A stretch of 64,000 bases of DNA from Trichoplax adhaerens (taxonomy: Eukaryota; Placozoa; Uniplacotomia; Trichoplacea; Trichoplacidae), in contig NW_002060964.1 of assembly GCF_000150275.1 (NCBI RefSeq), forward strand, positions 757,322-821,321, given 5' to 3'. Made by a program: the position numbers and the translations under genes. This document shows positions 27,791-42,300 of this stretch, piece by piece. The notes under the pieces were generated by a model. That model worked only from the letters and a program-made list of their open reading frames with translations. It ran no database searches and was not told where the DNA came from. Positions within the stretch are counted from its first letter, which is position 1; each line of letters opens with the position of its first letter.

Positions 27791-28620
27791 ATAATACAAG
27801 ACTATGATAATAAAAATAGCCATATTTGCTGTGAGTACAATTAATAATATACGGATATTTTGATAAGGATATTTATACATTATGATTGAACGCAGTAGTA
27901 CGTACATATATAATGTGCAATTAAGACTAAAAATGGCGCTTTCTGCGCTAGTGGTTACATCATCATAAATTGTAACTATGAGCAATTACATCCAATATAT
28001 GTGTGACGTATGATTAAACTGAAGTTGGTCATTTGGTTTAGCAATCAAAAATTAAATTAAAATGGATAAGAATAGCGGTAACTCTATAAAAGAGTTTCTT
28101 AGGTTGTGATCAAGTAAAATATACTGTTTGTGTAGATGATTTACAGCAAATCCTACTAATATTCAGGCGCATTGGTAGGAAAGTAAAGATAAGAATATTA
28201 CTTGTTATACTACAGGATTTGCAATATCAGATATCGATAATAAATTATATAATCAAACTGATTTACCGCAAAAATAATGATGTAGAACTCGCTTAAGAAT
28301 ATGATATAATGATAATATTTAATGTGGATTAACCTATACGAACACATAAAAATGAGTGCATACGTCATAAGCTCTACTGATAATTCATAAAGGCTTTAGG
28401 CATTCATTATTTAATTGGCTGCTTATCCTACTACTATTTACAAGATCTTCAGTTGGGTCAGATAGTCCTGTTACCACAACTGATTGAGGCAAAAAAAACA
28501 AAATACTGGCATGTCTACGTTTGATGCTGCACAATTCGGATCATGACAACGATAATATTTATATTAACCGAATATTTCCTGATGGCTGCAGTTTCAAATT
28601 GGTACGAAATGAAACACTTT

Positions 28621-28626
28621 TTTAAT
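28621..28626 (-). terminator. Candidate variant poly(A) signal of the nesprin-like gene
   Basis: ATTAAA on the minus strand about 180 bases past the stop codon at 28807-28809. No canonical AATAAA was seen nearer. Weak evidence. Confidence 0.25.
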
Positions 28627-28806
28627 ATTACGTAACTAGTAAACAATATTGTAGTTCACGTATTGTAATCAACTACAATGATAAGCTACACTTCTTGTCT
28701 ATATACGAGTAGATCCAAACAATTTGCTTACGGTAAAACTAACTCCAAGATTTTGTAGTCAGACATTGTTATACTGATATCAGTATTGATTAATTTCGGC
28801 TATTAA

Positions 28807-30305
28807 TTATTGCCGCCGATCTGATCTACTATTAGAAAACCATTCCATTCCTTTAGCTAAAATAGTCATCATCACTTCAGGTGTCATCCTTCCGCTTCTA
28901 AGATCATTTCCGATGTTGATGCTGTGCTCTGCAGGCTGGTTACTAGCTTGCAATGCTATACTTCTAGGTGAATTCGTATTTGTAACTTCTCCAACATGGC
29001 TACGCGGCAAGCTATAGCATATAAAAGGAATAACTGATTTAAAATACTAATCATCTAATATTACAATATTGGTCAAATAAAGGTTATGCATGTTATTGTA
29101 TTATAGAATTAACGTACTTATCGCGATAATTAGATGATGCAGGATTCGTTACTGCTAGCTGATTAGCCAAATACTGATTCTTAAGTCTCGAATCGTCCTT
29201 TATTAAAGCTTTCTCAAGTGTTAAGATATGATTAGAACATGTCTTCTTTAGCATATTTAACTGCCGCCTAGCATCCATCATGTTATTGGTCGTTTCTGGA
29301 TTAGATGCTATATTGTATTCACTGCTTGATTCCAGAGCAGCGAGATTTTGAGAATAATCAGCACATTCTGATTTAATTGCCTGCGATATATTAATAAAAA
29401 TTATTATTAATAAGGGTATACCAAGCAATATAACGCCAAAGAAAAACCGTCGTATGCTAATTTTTATTAGATTGCATTCATTAATGAGGTTTACTAATGT
29501 GCGTGTACAATATGATTAGTAATAGATGACAATTGATTAGTTTACGGATAGGTTTTAACATACCTTTAGCATTGACAACTGATTAAGTAAAGCATTTCTG
29601 TCCAACGATGTATCAATGACCTCAACTTTGAGTTTATATTCTAGTCTACCGATATCTCGCTTAATTTCATCAATTACTTCAGTAACTCTTTGACAACGAT
29701 TTAAGATTTGTTGTAATTTATGCTGATTCTCATTAGTAATTGACCATAATTTATCCCATCGATGTTTAGCTTCAGTTATTGTCTGTGTCATTGCTTCACT
29801 AAATTTTCCTTGTTTATTTAGAAAACCACTTAATGATGAGTGTACCGATGAATTTGCGTTGAAGATAACTGATCTTCGACTTTCTAAATTTCTTATTAAT
29901 CGCTACAGAGGATAAAATTGGTAAAATGTAAGATAAAAGATGTTATCGCTAGAAATACTAGCTATACTATATTATTGTAAAGTAGCTAACCTGATTTTGT
30001 GCCAACTGTTCTTTTATGTTTGCAGATGGATAATCCACAGATAATCTATTGGGCATTGCATGTAACTCAATTTCATCAAGCCAACATAGAATATCTTTCA
30101 TCTGTTGCGTAAATTTTTCTCGGTCTTCCTGTATTTTTCGTATTTTCTCATGGCAAGTTTGAAAAGTACTAGTTAATTCATCTATTCTATTAGCAGATGT
30201 AGTTAGATGTGAATCGATATCCTGATTTGATAAGCCGTTCCTTTCATTTCGTTGCAAAATTCGATTCAGCGATTGTCTACTTGATTGGCAGGTTTCCAGT
30301 AAACG
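28807..30305 (-). CDS. Nesprin-like gene, exons 21-24: C-terminal end without KASH
   Basis: Exons 30305-29991, 29902-29564, 29380-29118 and 29011-28807 join in phase (0, 0, 0, then a split AAC codon). They encode a last spectrin-like repeat pair (ILCWLDEIELHAMP, AKHRWDKLWSITNENQHKLQ) and a coiled coil (ARRQLNMLKKTCSNHILTLE). The final exon is polar and ends MTILAKGMEWFSNSRSDRRQ at a TAA. There is no transmembrane segment and no terminal Pro-Pro-Pro motif. The hydrophobic run LLIIIFINIS upstream of 29380 in the same frame lies before the CAG acceptor and is intron. Confidence 0.82.
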
Positions 30306-33300
30306 CTATATAATAAAGTTTATTAAATTGTTAACAGAGTGAAAATGTATATTAGCAGTTTTGATCGATTAGCTTCTAAGACTGAATATTCTCTATAAGT
30401 GTTAAGCTGATTTATACCGTATAAACACCTTTTGCCAACTACCTCGTGTGTCACTATAGCGTATATGTAAAGATAATATATATATAGTACAGTTCATTAC
30501 ATATGCAATATTATAGCTTCATCTTACCGAACATTTGGAATCATTTTGCAAAATGACTTCGAAGCTGTCATAATATGGCTCTTTTAAAGTGTCTAATAAT
30601 GTCTCTAATTCGTTGATCTTACGGTTAAGTTCCTGACATGTATTTTGTAATTCCCGAATATCACTACGACGCTCTGGAGATACAGTCGCAATAGCCATAT
30701 TACTTCCACTACCACTGTAAGCACGATCTCTGAAGTAGTCCTGTGATGGTAATGTATCTCTTCTGAGTGGCATTGAAACATTAATGTCTTCGTCTGCTAC
30801 TGACGACCTGTGATAGTTGAGACTAGTAGGATTACCATTCAAATACGATAATATTTTTTCGGCATCAGTTATAGATGATGTAGAGGAGCTTAAAGTTGGA
30901 CGTACTGCATGCGTTGGCGATCGCGCTGACATCGACGATTGTGGACGTTCCACTTCAGGTAAGGCATAATAACCAGAAGACGTCGGCATAGGTGTTGCAG
31001 ATCTATGTCTACTGTGGCGGTTATAGTTAGGTGCAGCACCATATGAACTTTGGTAATAAGCAAAATCTTCTCGTCCTTGAATAGCACTACCTTTATATCT
31101 ATTATCAATAGCATCTGTTCTCGTCTTTGGATGTACCGTTTTGGTAGGATAATAACGTTCTGACATACTTGAGTGAGGGCGATTGCTGTAAGGACTTGGA
31201 GTAAGCGATCTAGATGTTTGTATTCGATCAGGTGAAATTTCTGCCATAGGATAAGTTGAACTTGATCGAGAGGGTGATGGTCTCTCCATATCATTAACGA
31301 ACGGTTCTAAACCGTAAACTTCTTGCAGTATAGGACTTTCAGATTTAGGTGGGATCATCATCTGTCGGTCATTTATTGGCGCATTCGGTGGAATTTGATT
31401 AATATCATCAACATAATCTTCATTAATTAGTTTATACCCTTCTGGATCAGCATCGACCAAATCTATAGCATCTGGTGATAGTTGAGCAGCTACATGATGC
31501 ACACCTTCATTAATATTGATTTGCGTAAAAGGCAAACACATATCTTCGTTGCATTTATCCAAGTAATCTGTTATACGACTACTTAATTCTTCATACTGTA
31601 GGGTTATATCATCAATTTCTTGCTGAATATTAATAGAATCTTCTGTATCACAATGTTTAATTAATTTACGCCCAACTTCGGCTAAAATACTTAAATTAGA
31701 TAGATGCTCGTCCATGCTTGTTTCAATTCTCTTGACTTTAAGAGCAATGTCTTTCGTTTGCTTCGGACTATGAGGTGAGCTGTTTATCATAATATTAATC
31801 CTTTCTTCCATGTTAGCTAGCCAGTTTCGGACACCTTTCTTATTTTCTGTGAACTGGTCAAACAGTGCTTTATTTAACTTACCTTGAATAGATCGTTTAA
31901 CTGCCAATGCATCTTTACGCAAGTTAATCCATTTCTTACGCAATTCATTAACATTTTCTTTTAATGCTATGCTAACACTGTCGTCAAGAGAACGTCGAAT
32001 TTGCTCATAATGCAATATTAGATTATCCAATAATGTTTTTCTAGTAGCTATTTCTCGACAAATAGTTTCAATTTCCACAGCAGCATCGTCCTCATCCTTA
32101 CTGGCCATTTCAAGAAGTTGATGTACTATTTCATTTTTGTCATGAATCCAATTTTCAAATTCCTGACGATTATCATTAAATTTAGACCAAAAATTGAAAG
32201 CATCCTTAGCACTAGTTACACGATTATTGGATCGTTTACATATAACTTTCCAACGATTATCAACATCGTTCATTGTAGTTGCTAAGATTCGAACATCTTC
32301 TTCCGTAGCGCAAACGTCGGGATCATTTAATAACTTACGATAAATATCCAGTACTGCTTCAATTGAACTAGATTTTTGCAATACTTCACGTTGAATATTT
32401 TCCTCGTCTGTTAAACTCTTTCTTAACTCATTCACTTGTAGCGATTGGATAGACCTTGGTGATGCTAGTTTACCTTCCAATTCAACTAGCCAAGCAAGTA
32501 AACTTTTTACTCCTGTTTGCAATTTTATTAGTGCCTTAACGGTCTCAGTTAGTTTAGCGTGACGATTGATAAGTCGATGATAAACATCATGCCAGCGTTC
32601 TTGTACCATAGCTTGCTTCTCAATTATTAAACGGCATACCTCTTTACTACCAATTTTTTTCAACTTTTCAGCATGTTCGATTAATTCTTTCTTTTGAACT
32701 TCTAAGTCATCCATTTTAGGTAAATAAGTATCATTAATAATATTCAATTGTTCTTTGGGGCCTGCAGCTTGTGCTAAGTCTTTCGAGAATGTTAAATTAA
32801 TTTCATTTAAACATCCAATAAGTGTCTGATATTTTTCCATAAATTCAATCCAAGTATGATGCTGTTCATCATCTTTACCCTTATCGACTAACAGCATACT
32901 TTGAGTTGTAGTCCATTTTTCCGTTAAATCATGAAGTATTTGTGCAATATCTGTCAATTCGTCGTCAGTAAGAAAAGAACTCGATTTCAGAAATGCTATT
33001 GCGTCTACAGTTTTGTCATATAACTGTCGATGATTGTTCATTTCCATTTCCAATTTTTCAAATCGTTGCGAATAATCGGCCCAATTATCGTTACTGTTAA
33101 CTGTTTGTTTACGCTGTAATTCTGTACTAACTCTTTGAAGCATTATCATTATACTCTGACTTCCTTGCTTAATTGTATTCCATCTCTCGTACGTTTCACT
33201 TAATTCTTCTAATTTATCACTAATATGGCCTTTAAGCTCTTGCCATTTTTGCTTTAAGTCGCTATCTTCATTTTGTAATAATTGTTGCGTATTGTCAGTA

Positions 33301-36300
33301 CAGGATTTAATTAAATTCTGGCTACATCCATGCATGATGTTCATTTTCTCGCCATTTCTACTTAGCAATTCGCTCATCGATTTATATTTATTATACTTTG
33401 CCTTTACTACTGCATACCCTTTGACGTCAGTACAATCTTCATCGTCACACATTGAAGCTATCTCTTGTACAAATTCAGATAGTTCATCTTTAACAGTTTG
33501 ATATTGCATCCAATATTCAATAACAAGTTCAAGTTGGACCTTTCTATCCTTCTGTGTAGCACATAGCTTAGACCATGACTTGGTTAAAATATTGATAGTC
33601 TGTTGTAGATCACCTACATTGTCAGTACTTGTACTAGCAACAGCTTCTTTTCTTTCCAATAAATTTTGAATAGCTTCTCGGTGGGCATCAGCTTCGGTTT
33701 CAAATAATGTATGCTTCTCCAATTCATGCTTGATGATACTTATACTATCAGGCTTTGTAGATAAAACAACTGCCATTGGTTTACCTAAATTGAGCGTTTC
33801 AACAATATTTTCCATAAAGATTAGCCATTTTTTGACGTCTTCTTCTAATATACAAATATTATCGACGAAATCTTCAACCGTATGATACTCTGAAGTTGTA
33901 TTGCATAAAATATTCACCCAGCGCTCATTAATATCATCAACAGCTGCAGCAAAATTTGCAATTTCAGCAGCTTCGACTTCTGCATTAAAGATATTCTCAG
34001 CTAAGTAATTAATCTCATTGAGTAATAACTGACGATTGTCTAGACGACTTAATAGTGATTGCAATTCCATTTGCGCTTTCTGAACCTCTTCTTCACTTCT
34101 ATCAGGATCAGACACAAGGTGCATGACTTCTTCAGTTTGTTTCATCCATGATACAAATATCTTACTTGTTTCATCAAATTGTGTTACATAACTTTTAACC
34201 TTTTGTAAATTTTGCCAGTTTGATGTAATTTCGGAGCAAAAATTACTCCAGCTATTAGTTACTTCAGTTTTAACTGGCAAGATATACTTCTGATAAGAGT
34301 CAACACGAGACTTTATTGCATTCGCTAATGATTCAAATGAATTAATTCGATCTTGATAGTCATTAACTTGAGATAAAAATTTCTCACACGTTTCCAACTG
34401 GGAATCTAATGTATTTTCATTATTATTCTGCTTCGTAAACTTATCGTTTTCCGCAGATTTTAACCATTTTCTAACATCATCCTCTTCCTCTTGAAATTGT
34501 TTCCATAATGCAATTGTATTACATATCTCTTCTTTCTTTTTAATTAATGAGCTGCCAGCAGTAGTCCAACGGGCTAAAACTTCCACTGTATCTTCTTTAA
34601 TTCGAGGTACAACATTGGAATCACATTTATCTTCTAACAATTGAGTTACTGTTGACATATTCTCAATGATCGGCTGTTGCAATAGCATGTCAGCATGTAG
34701 GATGTCTAAGTTACTTAAATGCTGCTGAAGTCCACTAAGATCACTAGTAATGGGATCATTGCAACATTTATTTATAAGTTGTTCAGCTTCATTTACGCGT
34801 TCGGTTGTATCAGTTAATGTGCTACGACATTTATTAATTAAAGTGTCGTCTACATTAGTACTATCTTGCTCTTTATTCATATCAACTAACAATTCATTCC
34901 ATCCATCGAAGGTTGTTGCTATACCAGTCGAAATATCGTCATTAGATAAATTTAATATACCGCTATTTGTAAGTTTCGGTTTTTTCATATATTCTTCCGA
35001 TTCTTCAATTGGTGATGTCAACTGAAGGCATTCATCAATTGCTGAAATCAAATTATCTTTATTACTTTCCGCATCAGCGGTATCGAACGTCTTCTTTTCT
35101 TGTGAAATAACTTCATTTAATTCCTTAACAGAACCTTGAAAGTTGTGGAGCAATTGTACTGCATCTTCTAGCATCGCTTCCTTACCGGCTGCTTTGTGAA
35201 CATAGTCTAACCATTTACAATAAGCAATTTTGGTATCTTCTTCTGGACAATCATCGTCGTTAACGCTATCCGCTGATTCATCATTAGATACAGATTTCAT
35301 CATAATCAATGAATTTTTTAGATATTCTAAGTGTGTTGGCTTAATTAGCAATTGCTGCTTTAGTTCCGTTGCTTTCTCTAATCTTTCCATTGCTAAAGCC
35401 TCCGAATAGTTCATTTGATACTGATCCATATGGAATGAAAGGTCACTACCAACTCTGCTCCTCCAGTCTATCTTATCAATAATATCACCTCGTAATTGCT
35501 TGATAGATCCTGAAACTTCTTTAATTTCATCACATTTTCGAGTCAATTCTTGCCAGTTGGATTTTACGGACTCTAACTTTTCCGATATAGTATCGTTACT
35601 TTGATATTTATCCTTACTAAGGCATTTCTGGCCAAATTCTATGATCTTGTTGGTTACTGGTTGCAGTAATTCCTTCGATCTTGCATCATTTGTCGTTTCA
35701 ATGGTAGACTCATCATCTTGAATAGCATTATTTTCCGATTCTGATGGTTTTATTCCGTTGCTACCATAATCTTTAGGTTGAGCGTTTACTAATTCTTTCA
35801 GGTCACTTTGCTTCTGTTGGATAATATTTCCCAAGGATAATAGTTGCTTCCTCGTTTTTTCCTCCTGATTTTTAAGATTTGGAGCTAAAGGCTCATCATT
35901 TAAAATTTGAACATCTACTCTTAACGATTCGCTGACATCTTGATATTCTTCTAGTAAACTTTCTAACTTTTCAAGCTTTTCTATTTCTTGTTCAGCATCT
36001 TTCCTTGTAAGTGTAGCAGGTACTTGAGATACCTGCATTAACGCTTGATTGGACCATTTCGTGATGGCAGCACAACTATCATCGAATTTCTTCCATGTAG
36101 TAAATATTGAATCGAGCTTTTTATGCATATCCTGAATGCTTTCATAGTCTTTAGTCTGTAGTAGAGATTCTTCGCTCGATGCAAGACTTAACGATACAAT
36201 TGATCCGTGGGACGGTGATTTCATCGGCCTTCTAGCTAATTCGACATTAAATTCTTCTTCGAAAGCTTTCAATTGTCTTTTCATTTCTTTAACATTTTTT

Positions 36301-39300
36301 GGATTGAAATTTTTACAGAAATGATCAAGTTTGAAATCAACATTTTCTGATGTAGTTTTATCTCTTTCTTGGTTCCTACGATGGCCGATTTCGTAGGCAA
36401 TTCGCTGGTGGATTAGATCTAAGTTTTGATCTATGCGTTGTACCCTACTGATGGGTTCCGTTGACATAGCTTTTTCTTTCCTTGATTTAGGAGAAAGACC
36501 ATATTCAGCTAAAATCTTCTGAATGTCGCGATGATGCTGTTCTAAACTGTTGTTAACATCTTCTAGCTGAGTTACAAGATGTTTCTGGTCGGTGTCTTCT
36601 TTCAAACAATCCAAAGTTTGATGTAATACACCTAAGCATTTATCAGCGACTACTGAACAATTCTGTAGTACTTCAACGTCGTCTGAGTTCTCTATCTCGT
36701 TATTGGGCTCATCCATTTGAGCAGGATGATCTGGTGAGAGCGCATTTTGTGGCGGTGTATCCGTTCGCATGGTATTACAATCAGCCTCAACGATGGATGT
36801 TATATTGGTCATAAATGAAAGAATTGTATCTTCTACACTGACTGATGGATCATCCATAGAAGTACTTCCACATAAATCGTAGTAACTTTGACTTTTGGCA
36901 GAGTATTCATATTTTTCCGAAACGGAGATATCTGAACTACTTTCAGCGCCACTTTTCATGCCTTTAAGATCTAAAGTAGTTTCAAATCCCTTTGATTTGT
37001 CGATAGTGATATCAGGTTGGGATAGTTGCGATTTGTAGAATGGAGGATCGGATTTTTCCATTTCCTTAGCTACCTTACCTGAAGGAAGGTCACCACTAGT
37101 GTTAGACTGTTGATCAGCACTTGGTATCGTCTGGGAAGGCATATTAGTCACATTAGACGTGGTTTTCATCGCGTCATCATCAAATTGCTTAAAAAGCCTA
37201 TCCCAATCGTGAACTTTAGTTTCTAAAGGCTTTTCGGCTACTGCTAAAACAATTTCTGATTCTTCTATCGGTGCATTCTTGAGGTTTTGTGCCTGTCTCT
37301 GGTTCGTGGGGTAGATCTCATCGACAGGCACAACTTGATTAAGATTATTTGAACTAGCAGACACAGGCGAATGAATCTGTTGTTTGCCATCACTTTTCAT
37401 CGCATGTTTTGGAACACTTTGTTGATCTTCCTTATTCTTACTTTGATTAGTTACCACAGTTGCTTTTTGCAAATTATGAACTTGTGGGCAAGCTGCAGCT
37501 TGAACGTTGTCATCATTGATAGTATCACTTGCTGCAGTCGATTTATCATCTGGATCGAGCCGCATAAGAAATTTAAACAGGCTAATTTTATGCTCCTGTT
37601 GTTCAACATTCTGCGGTTGAATTTGATGATCCGAGGGTACTTCAGATGACGAATCCTTTACAAAAGCAAAAGGTTGGTTTTCGTTTTGAGGTATCTTCGT
37701 CGCATCCGCAATGTGATCAGGAAGGGCTTCAGTTAATTCCGAATCTCCACGTACGTTTTCTTCCCTGACATTCAATTCGATTATATCATTTCGATGTAGT
37801 AAGCTTTCCTTTAAAAGAATTGATCTTATTGTCTGTATATCGTCGTCATCGCTTTCCTGATCAGTATTGGTATCAGCTGCCATTCCAGAAGAAGTTGGAG
37901 AAAGTAATTCATTGCCGATCACATCGGCATCATTACTCTTAGGCGGTGCAGTTTCATCGACTACAGACTGCTCCGAAATTATATTCTCATTCGAAATTTC
38001 AGGGTTCTTAATTGCATCTTGAGCCTCGGAGGGCAAACTATTTTCTACAGGTTGCAGCTTAGATTCATCAGTTAATTCCACGTCTCCATCAGTATTATCT
38101 TGTACTTTCAGGGAATTTTCACTATTTGTATCTTCGGCAGCAGCTATGTCCATTTTTACTTCGTTACCAACGAATTCATTTGGCGAACAATCTGTATCAA
38201 GGGTATCTTGCATTTTGGGAAAATTTTCATTTTTGGTATCTTTAGGAGTCACGATATTCATACTCGTATCGCTGTTAACGAAATTATGCGATGTGGCTGC
38301 ATCAACATTCTCTTGTCTTCTCAAAGATTTTTCATGATTCGCGTCCACGATAGCACTGATGGAGGTATTTGCTTCGTAGTCGACCAAATCATCCGGTAGG
38401 CGATTAGCTGCGGTACTACCGTAATCGTCATCAGCGTTCGAGCCATCCTCATCAGTATTTACTAATTGCTCAGCATCGCTACCATCGTCATGATCGTTGT
38501 TTTCTTCAGTAACTAATAATTCTTCATCTGAATGTTGGCTGAGCGATACTCCATCTTGGCTATCATCAATGTTATTTGATTCTACGCCAGCATTCATATC
38601 GCTGGAGACCGCCACTGCTTCTTGCGGTGAATAAGATTCATTTGTATATGCTTCTGAACCGACTTCCTCATCTGCCGAAAGATTCTGTCCATCCTGAAAT
38701 ACGAGTTCGAATTCTGCGGAAGAAGTCGTTACACTAGTTTGTAAACTATCATCATCATTAATAGAACTTTCTTTGCCATGATCTACTGTAGTATCTCCAG
38801 CTTCATCAGTATGTGATAGACTATTACGATCTGTAGACGGCAATTGACTATCTCTAGCCTCCTCATTATCAACATTCAACCGTTGTTTAGCTTTATAAGA
38901 CTCGATATCACTTGTCTCATATTCAACAGAATAACCAGACTCGGACTGATTTTCTACCTGGTCAGCCAAGTAGTCCGATAAATCTCCAATATCACTTCCT
39001 CCATCATCCTTGCTTGAATGTGTAGAATTTTCTCTGTTAACAGCTAAGTCAGAAGACGATTTTTCATCATCTAACGTTAATTCCTCTTGCATTACAGGCC
39101 TTCTAATTTGACTATCAGTACTATCGAGGTCAGTATTTATTTCACCTTCATCCCCTCGATATTCACCAAGTTCATTGCTATCATTCTTGCTTGTATTTTC
39201 TTTCGGTAACTCTTCTTTTTGGTACAAATTGTCGCCTATAACATTAGACATAAGATCTGAGCTATCGGCAGTATTCGATGATAATGTTTCCGCCGTGTTG

Positions 39301-42300
39301 ATACTTTCTGGCTCGATAGTGTTATGCACAGCATCGGTTTTGTTGGTGCTCGGTTTGTAAAATTCATCAATATTATTTAAACTCGATTTTTTCGTATCAT
39401 TATCGTGATCTACTGCAGGTACTTGTATTCCAGATACTCTCTCATCGCTAGTTCTATCATCTGAACTTGATTTTTCCGTATCATCATGGTGACCTACTAC
39501 AGGCATTTGTGTTTCAGGCGCTTTCTCATCGGTATCTCTATCAGATGAACCTGTTTTTTCTGTATCGTCATAGTAATCTACTGGAGGTACTTGTGTCCAA
39601 GATGCTTTCTCATCGGTAACTTTATAAGATAAACCTGTTTTTTCTACATTTTCATAGTGATCTACTACAGGTTCTTGTGTTCCGGATGCTTCAATATCGG
39701 TAACACTATGAGATGGATTCGATTTTTCCGTATCATCAGGGTGATCTACTGCAGTTACTTGTGTTCCAAATACTTTCTCATCGGCAACTCTACCAGATGA
39801 GCCCGATTTTTCCCTACGATCAGAGTGATCTACAGCAGGTACTTGTATTTCAGATGCTTGCACATCGGTAACTGTATGAGATGGATTCGATTTTTCCGTA
39901 TCATCAGGGCAATCTACTGCAGATTCTCGTGTTCCAAATGCTTTCTCATCGGCAACTCTACCAGATGAACCCGATCTTTTCCTACGATCAGAGTGATCTA
40001 CTGCAGGTACTTGTGTTTCAGGTGCTTTTACATCTGTAACTGTATGAGATGGATTCGATTTTTCCGTATCATCAGGGTGATCTACTGCAGTTACTCGTGT
40101 TCCAAATGCTTTCTCATCGGCAACTCTACCAGATGAACTCGATCTTTTCCTACGATCAGAGTGATCTACTGCAGGTACTTGTGTTTCAGGTGCTTTTACA
40201 TCTGTAACTGTATGAGATGGATTCAATTTTTCCGTATCATCAGGGTGATCTACTGCAGATACTCGTGTTCCAAATGCTTTCTCATCGGCAACTCTATCAG
40301 ATGAGCCCGATCTTTTCCTACGATCAGAGTGATCTACTGCAGGTACTTGTGTTCCAGGTGCTTTTACATCTGTAACTGTATGAGATGGATTCGATTTTTC
40401 CGTATCATCAGGGTGATCTAATGCAGTTACTCGTGTTCCTAGTACTTTCTCATGGGTAACTCTATCAGATGAGCCCGATTTTTCCCTACGATCAGAGTGA
40501 TCTACTGCAGGTACTTGTGTTTTAGATGCTTTCACATCGGTAGCTCTATGAGATGGATTCGATTTTTTCGTATCAGGATGATCTACTGCAGGTGCTTTTT
40601 TATCTATAACTCTATGAGATGGATTCGATTTTTCCGTATCATCAGGGCGATCTACTGCAGGTACTCGTGCTCCAAATACTCTATCAGATGAGCCCGATTT
40701 CTTCCTACGATCAGGGTGATCTACTGCAGGTACTTGTACTTTAGATGTTTTCACATCGGTAACTCTACGAGATGGATTCAATTTTTCCGTATCATCAGGG
40801 CGATCTACTGCAGTTCCTCGTGCTCCAAATACTTTCTCACGGGTAACTCTATCAGATGAGCCCGATTTTTTCCTACGCTCAGAGTGATCTACTGCAGGTA
40901 CTTGTACTTTAGATGTTTTCACATCGGTAACTCTACGAGATGGATTCGATTTTTCCGTATCATCAGGGCGATCTACTGTAGATGCTCGTGCTCCGAATAC
41001 TTTCTCATGGATGACTCTATTAGATGATCCCGATTTTGTCCTACGATCAGAGTGATCTACTGCAGGTGCTTGTGTTCCAGGTGCTTTCTTATCTGTAACT
41101 CTATGAGATGAATTCCATTTTTCCGTATCATCAGAGCGATCTACTGTAGCTGCTCGTGCTCCGAATACTTTCTCATGGGTAACTCTATCAGATGATCCCG
41201 ATTTTTTTCTACGATCAGAGTGATCTACTGCAGGTGCTTGTGTTCCAGGTGCTTTCTTATCTGTAACTCTATGAGATGAATTCCATTTTTCCGTATCATC
41301 AGGGCGATCTACTGTAGATGCTCGTGCTCCGAATACTTTCTCATGGGTAACTCTATTAGATGAGCCCGATTTTTTCCTACGATCAGCGTGATCTACTGCA
41401 GGTGCTTTGCAGGTGCTTTCTTATCTGTAACTCTATGAGATGAATTCCATTTTCCCGTATCATCAGGGCGATCTACTGTAGATGCTCGTGCTCCGAATAC
41501 TTTCTCATGGGTAACTCTATTAGATGAGCCCGATTTTTTCCTACGATCAGAGTGATCTACTGCAGGTGCTTGTGTTCCAGGTGCTTTCTTATCTGTAACT
41601 TTATGAGATGAATTCCATTTTTCCGTATCATCAGAGCGATCTACTGTAGATGCTCGTGCTCCGAATACTTTCTCATGGGTAACTCTATTAGATGAGCCCG
41701 ATTTTTTTCTACGATCAGAGTGATCTACTGCAGGTGCTTGCTTATCTGTAACTCTATGAGATGAATTCGATGTTTCTGTATCATCAGGGTCATCTACTGC
41801 AGGTACCTGTATTCCAGATGCCTTCTCATCGGTAACGCTATCAGATGAGCTCGATTTTTCCGTATCATCATAGTGATCTACTGCGGGTACTTGTGTTCCA
41901 GATGCTCTCTTGTTGGCAACTCTATCCGATGAGCTCGATTTTTCTGTATCATTAGAGTGATCTACTGCAGATACTTGTATTTCAGATGGACTCGTTTTTT
42001 CCATATCAACATAGTGATCTACCGCAGGTACCTGTGTTTCAGATGCTTTCTCATCGGTAATTCTATCAGATGAATTCGAATTTTCCGTATCATCGAAGTG
42101 AACTACTGCAGGGACTTTTGTTTCAGATACGTTCTCATCTGCAACTCTATCATTTGAGCTCGATTTTTCCGTATTATCGTAGTGATCTACTGCTGGTATT
42201 TGTGTTTCAGATGCTTTCTCATCGGTAACTCTATCAAATGAACTCGCTTTTTCTGTATCATCAGAGCGATCTACTGCCGGTACTTGTGTTTCAGATGCTT

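Larger units (their letters stand above)
25941..28806. other. AT-rich 3' flank of the nesprin-like gene
   Basis: No gene recognised. Contains a perfect 18-bp palindrome at 26488-26505, a (TAAT)n run at 27189-27216 and a (TA)n run near 27751-27775. I searched the minus strand for a further exon encoding a membrane helix followed by Pro-Pro-Pro and a stop, as in a KASH domain, and found none. Confidence 0.5.

Noticed and set aside
27740-27985. Hydrophobic minus-strand ORF as a possible KASH exon
   Set aside because: Its hydrophobic C-terminal part is mainly a translated (TA)n microsatellite, there is no Pro-rich end, and no splice acceptor in phase was seen.
29380-29428. Hydrophobic run LLIIIFINIS as a membrane anchor of the nesprin-like protein
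   Set aside because: It lies upstream of the CAG acceptor at 29381-29383 and is therefore intron in the spliced model.
30890-31294. 134-codon minus-strand ORF within the giant exon
   Set aside because: Alternate frame of the Ser/Pro/Tyr-rich tail, whose own frame is continuous and splices correctly.
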